Shown one piece after another: positions 5,266-5,731 of a stretch of 5,731 bases of DNA. The DNA is from Candidatus Poribacteria bacterium (GTDB taxonomy: Bacteria > Poribacteria > WGA-4E > WGA-3G). A program made the position numbers and the translations under genes. The notes beneath the pieces were generated by a model, which was not told where the DNA came from, did no database searches, and saw nothing but the letters and a program-made list of their open reading frames with translations. Where the stretch lies: assembly GCA_028824575.1 (NCBI GenBank), contig JAPPDN010000387.1, positions 1-5,731 on the forward strand, given 5' to 3'. The first letter of the stretch is position 1. Every line of letters starts with the position of its first letter.

Positions 5266-5731
5266 ATGCTTGTATCATCGCTCGAAATTTTTGGGTAAAT
5301 TCGCAGCTTCGCGCAATGCTCGCCACGTCTTCCATCTTATATTGGACGACCAGCGGACCTGAGAAACGGATTTCTTTTAAACCTTGCGCAAACGTCTCGA
5401 AATCGAAAACGCCGCCACCGGGTTCACCACGATTGCTCCCCGATACATGTACATCACCGAGGCATGCCGTCATGGCGTGTGCCGCTGCGTGTGGCTCCGC
5501 GCCATCGTTGAAGAGATGATATGTATCGCACGTCAGATAGACGGGCAATCCTGTGTCCGCAATGAATTGAATACCTTCGCTATAGTTATCAAGCGGACAT
5601 CCCTTCTCAAACTCAAGCGCGATCTTCATTCCGTTTTCACGGCAGGGATCTATCATCTGAGAGAGGTTATCGGCAAGTGCGTCCAGAGACGCTTCTCGCG
5701 AAACACCCTCCGATGGGTTCACCCACACACC
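5264..5731 (-). CDS. Xylose-isomerase-like TIM barrel, sugar isomerase/epimerase family, C-terminal part
   Basis: The frame is open at the right edge, so only the last 155 or so residues are visible and the true start lies outside; the GTG at 5728 is probably internal. Counting from that GTG, the family's metal-site pattern is present: IALEFE (36-41, E39), TCDTYHLF (66-73, D68 and H71), DVHVSGSNRGEPGGG (92-106, H94 and R100) and the last barrel strand GPLVVQYK (124-131). The H-V-x-x-x-x-N-R-G-x-P-G-x-G block resembles D-tagatose/D-psicose 3-epimerase-like members, which isomerise or epimerise ketoses through a divalent metal held by Glu, Asp, His and Glu. Here the final Glu of the usual VIES/VEIE strand aligns with Q129, which may alter or abolish that chemistry. 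It is followed at 15 bp by the secreted propeller gene. The substrate cannot be named. Confidence 0.75.
   Translation of the reverse strand, partial: GVWVNPSEGVSREASLDALADNLSQMIDPCRENGMKIALEFEKGCPLDNYSEGIQFIADTGLPVYLTCDTYHLFNDGAEPHAAAHAMTACLGDVHVSGSNRGEPGGGVFDFETFAQGLKEIRFSGPLVVQYKMEDVASIARSCEFTQKFRAMIQA

Noticed and set aside
1..5731. CRISPR arrays, tRNA or rRNA genes, insertion sequences, attachment sites
   Set aside because: No regularly spaced repeats, cloverleaf-like sequence, transposase frame or terminal inverted repeats were found on either strand.

Overview
The window reads as chromosomal DNA from a bacterium of moderate G+C content. Lineage cannot be fixed from the sequence. The gene mix (a HisZ/HisG pair, a secreted NHL-type propeller, a xylose-isomerase-like TIM barrel and a large GT-C membrane protein) would suit an uncultured environmental lineage such as Poribacteria or a relative, but that is a low-confidence guess.

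Left part (1-2422, minus strand) is a histidine biosynthesis unit read leftward. A near-perfect sigma70-type promoter (TTGACA, 17 bp, TATAAT; 2422 to 2394) starts a long leader. The leader encodes a 17-residue peptide, MLNTTIFNIHHHHSVHF (2324-2271), with four consecutive His codons and a fifth just before the stop. It is followed by two mutually exclusive RNA folds: an antiterminator-like stem that begins at the peptide's stop codon, and a nested terminator-like stem ending in a run of 11 U. This is the layout of a ribosome-mediated his attenuator. Next come a HisS-like gene that is best read as hisZ, and the first 152 codons of hisG, which runs off the left edge. HisG catalyses the first step of histidine synthesis and HisZ is its regulatory partner, so a histidine-sensing leader in front of them makes sense.

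Middle (2409-4070, plus strand) is a divergently transcribed multi-pass membrane protein with features of GT-C glycosyltransferases. Its start region overlaps the hisZG promoter.

Right part (4139-5731, minus strand) is a tight two-gene unit: the 3' part of a sugar isomerase/epimerase-like TIM-barrel gene that enters from the right edge, then, 15 bp later, a secreted NHL-type beta-propeller protein. It converges on the GT-C gene, and a small hairpin lies between the two stop codons.

The most notable content is the previously unlisted leader peptide and attenuator in the 446-bp gap between hisZ and the GT-C gene.
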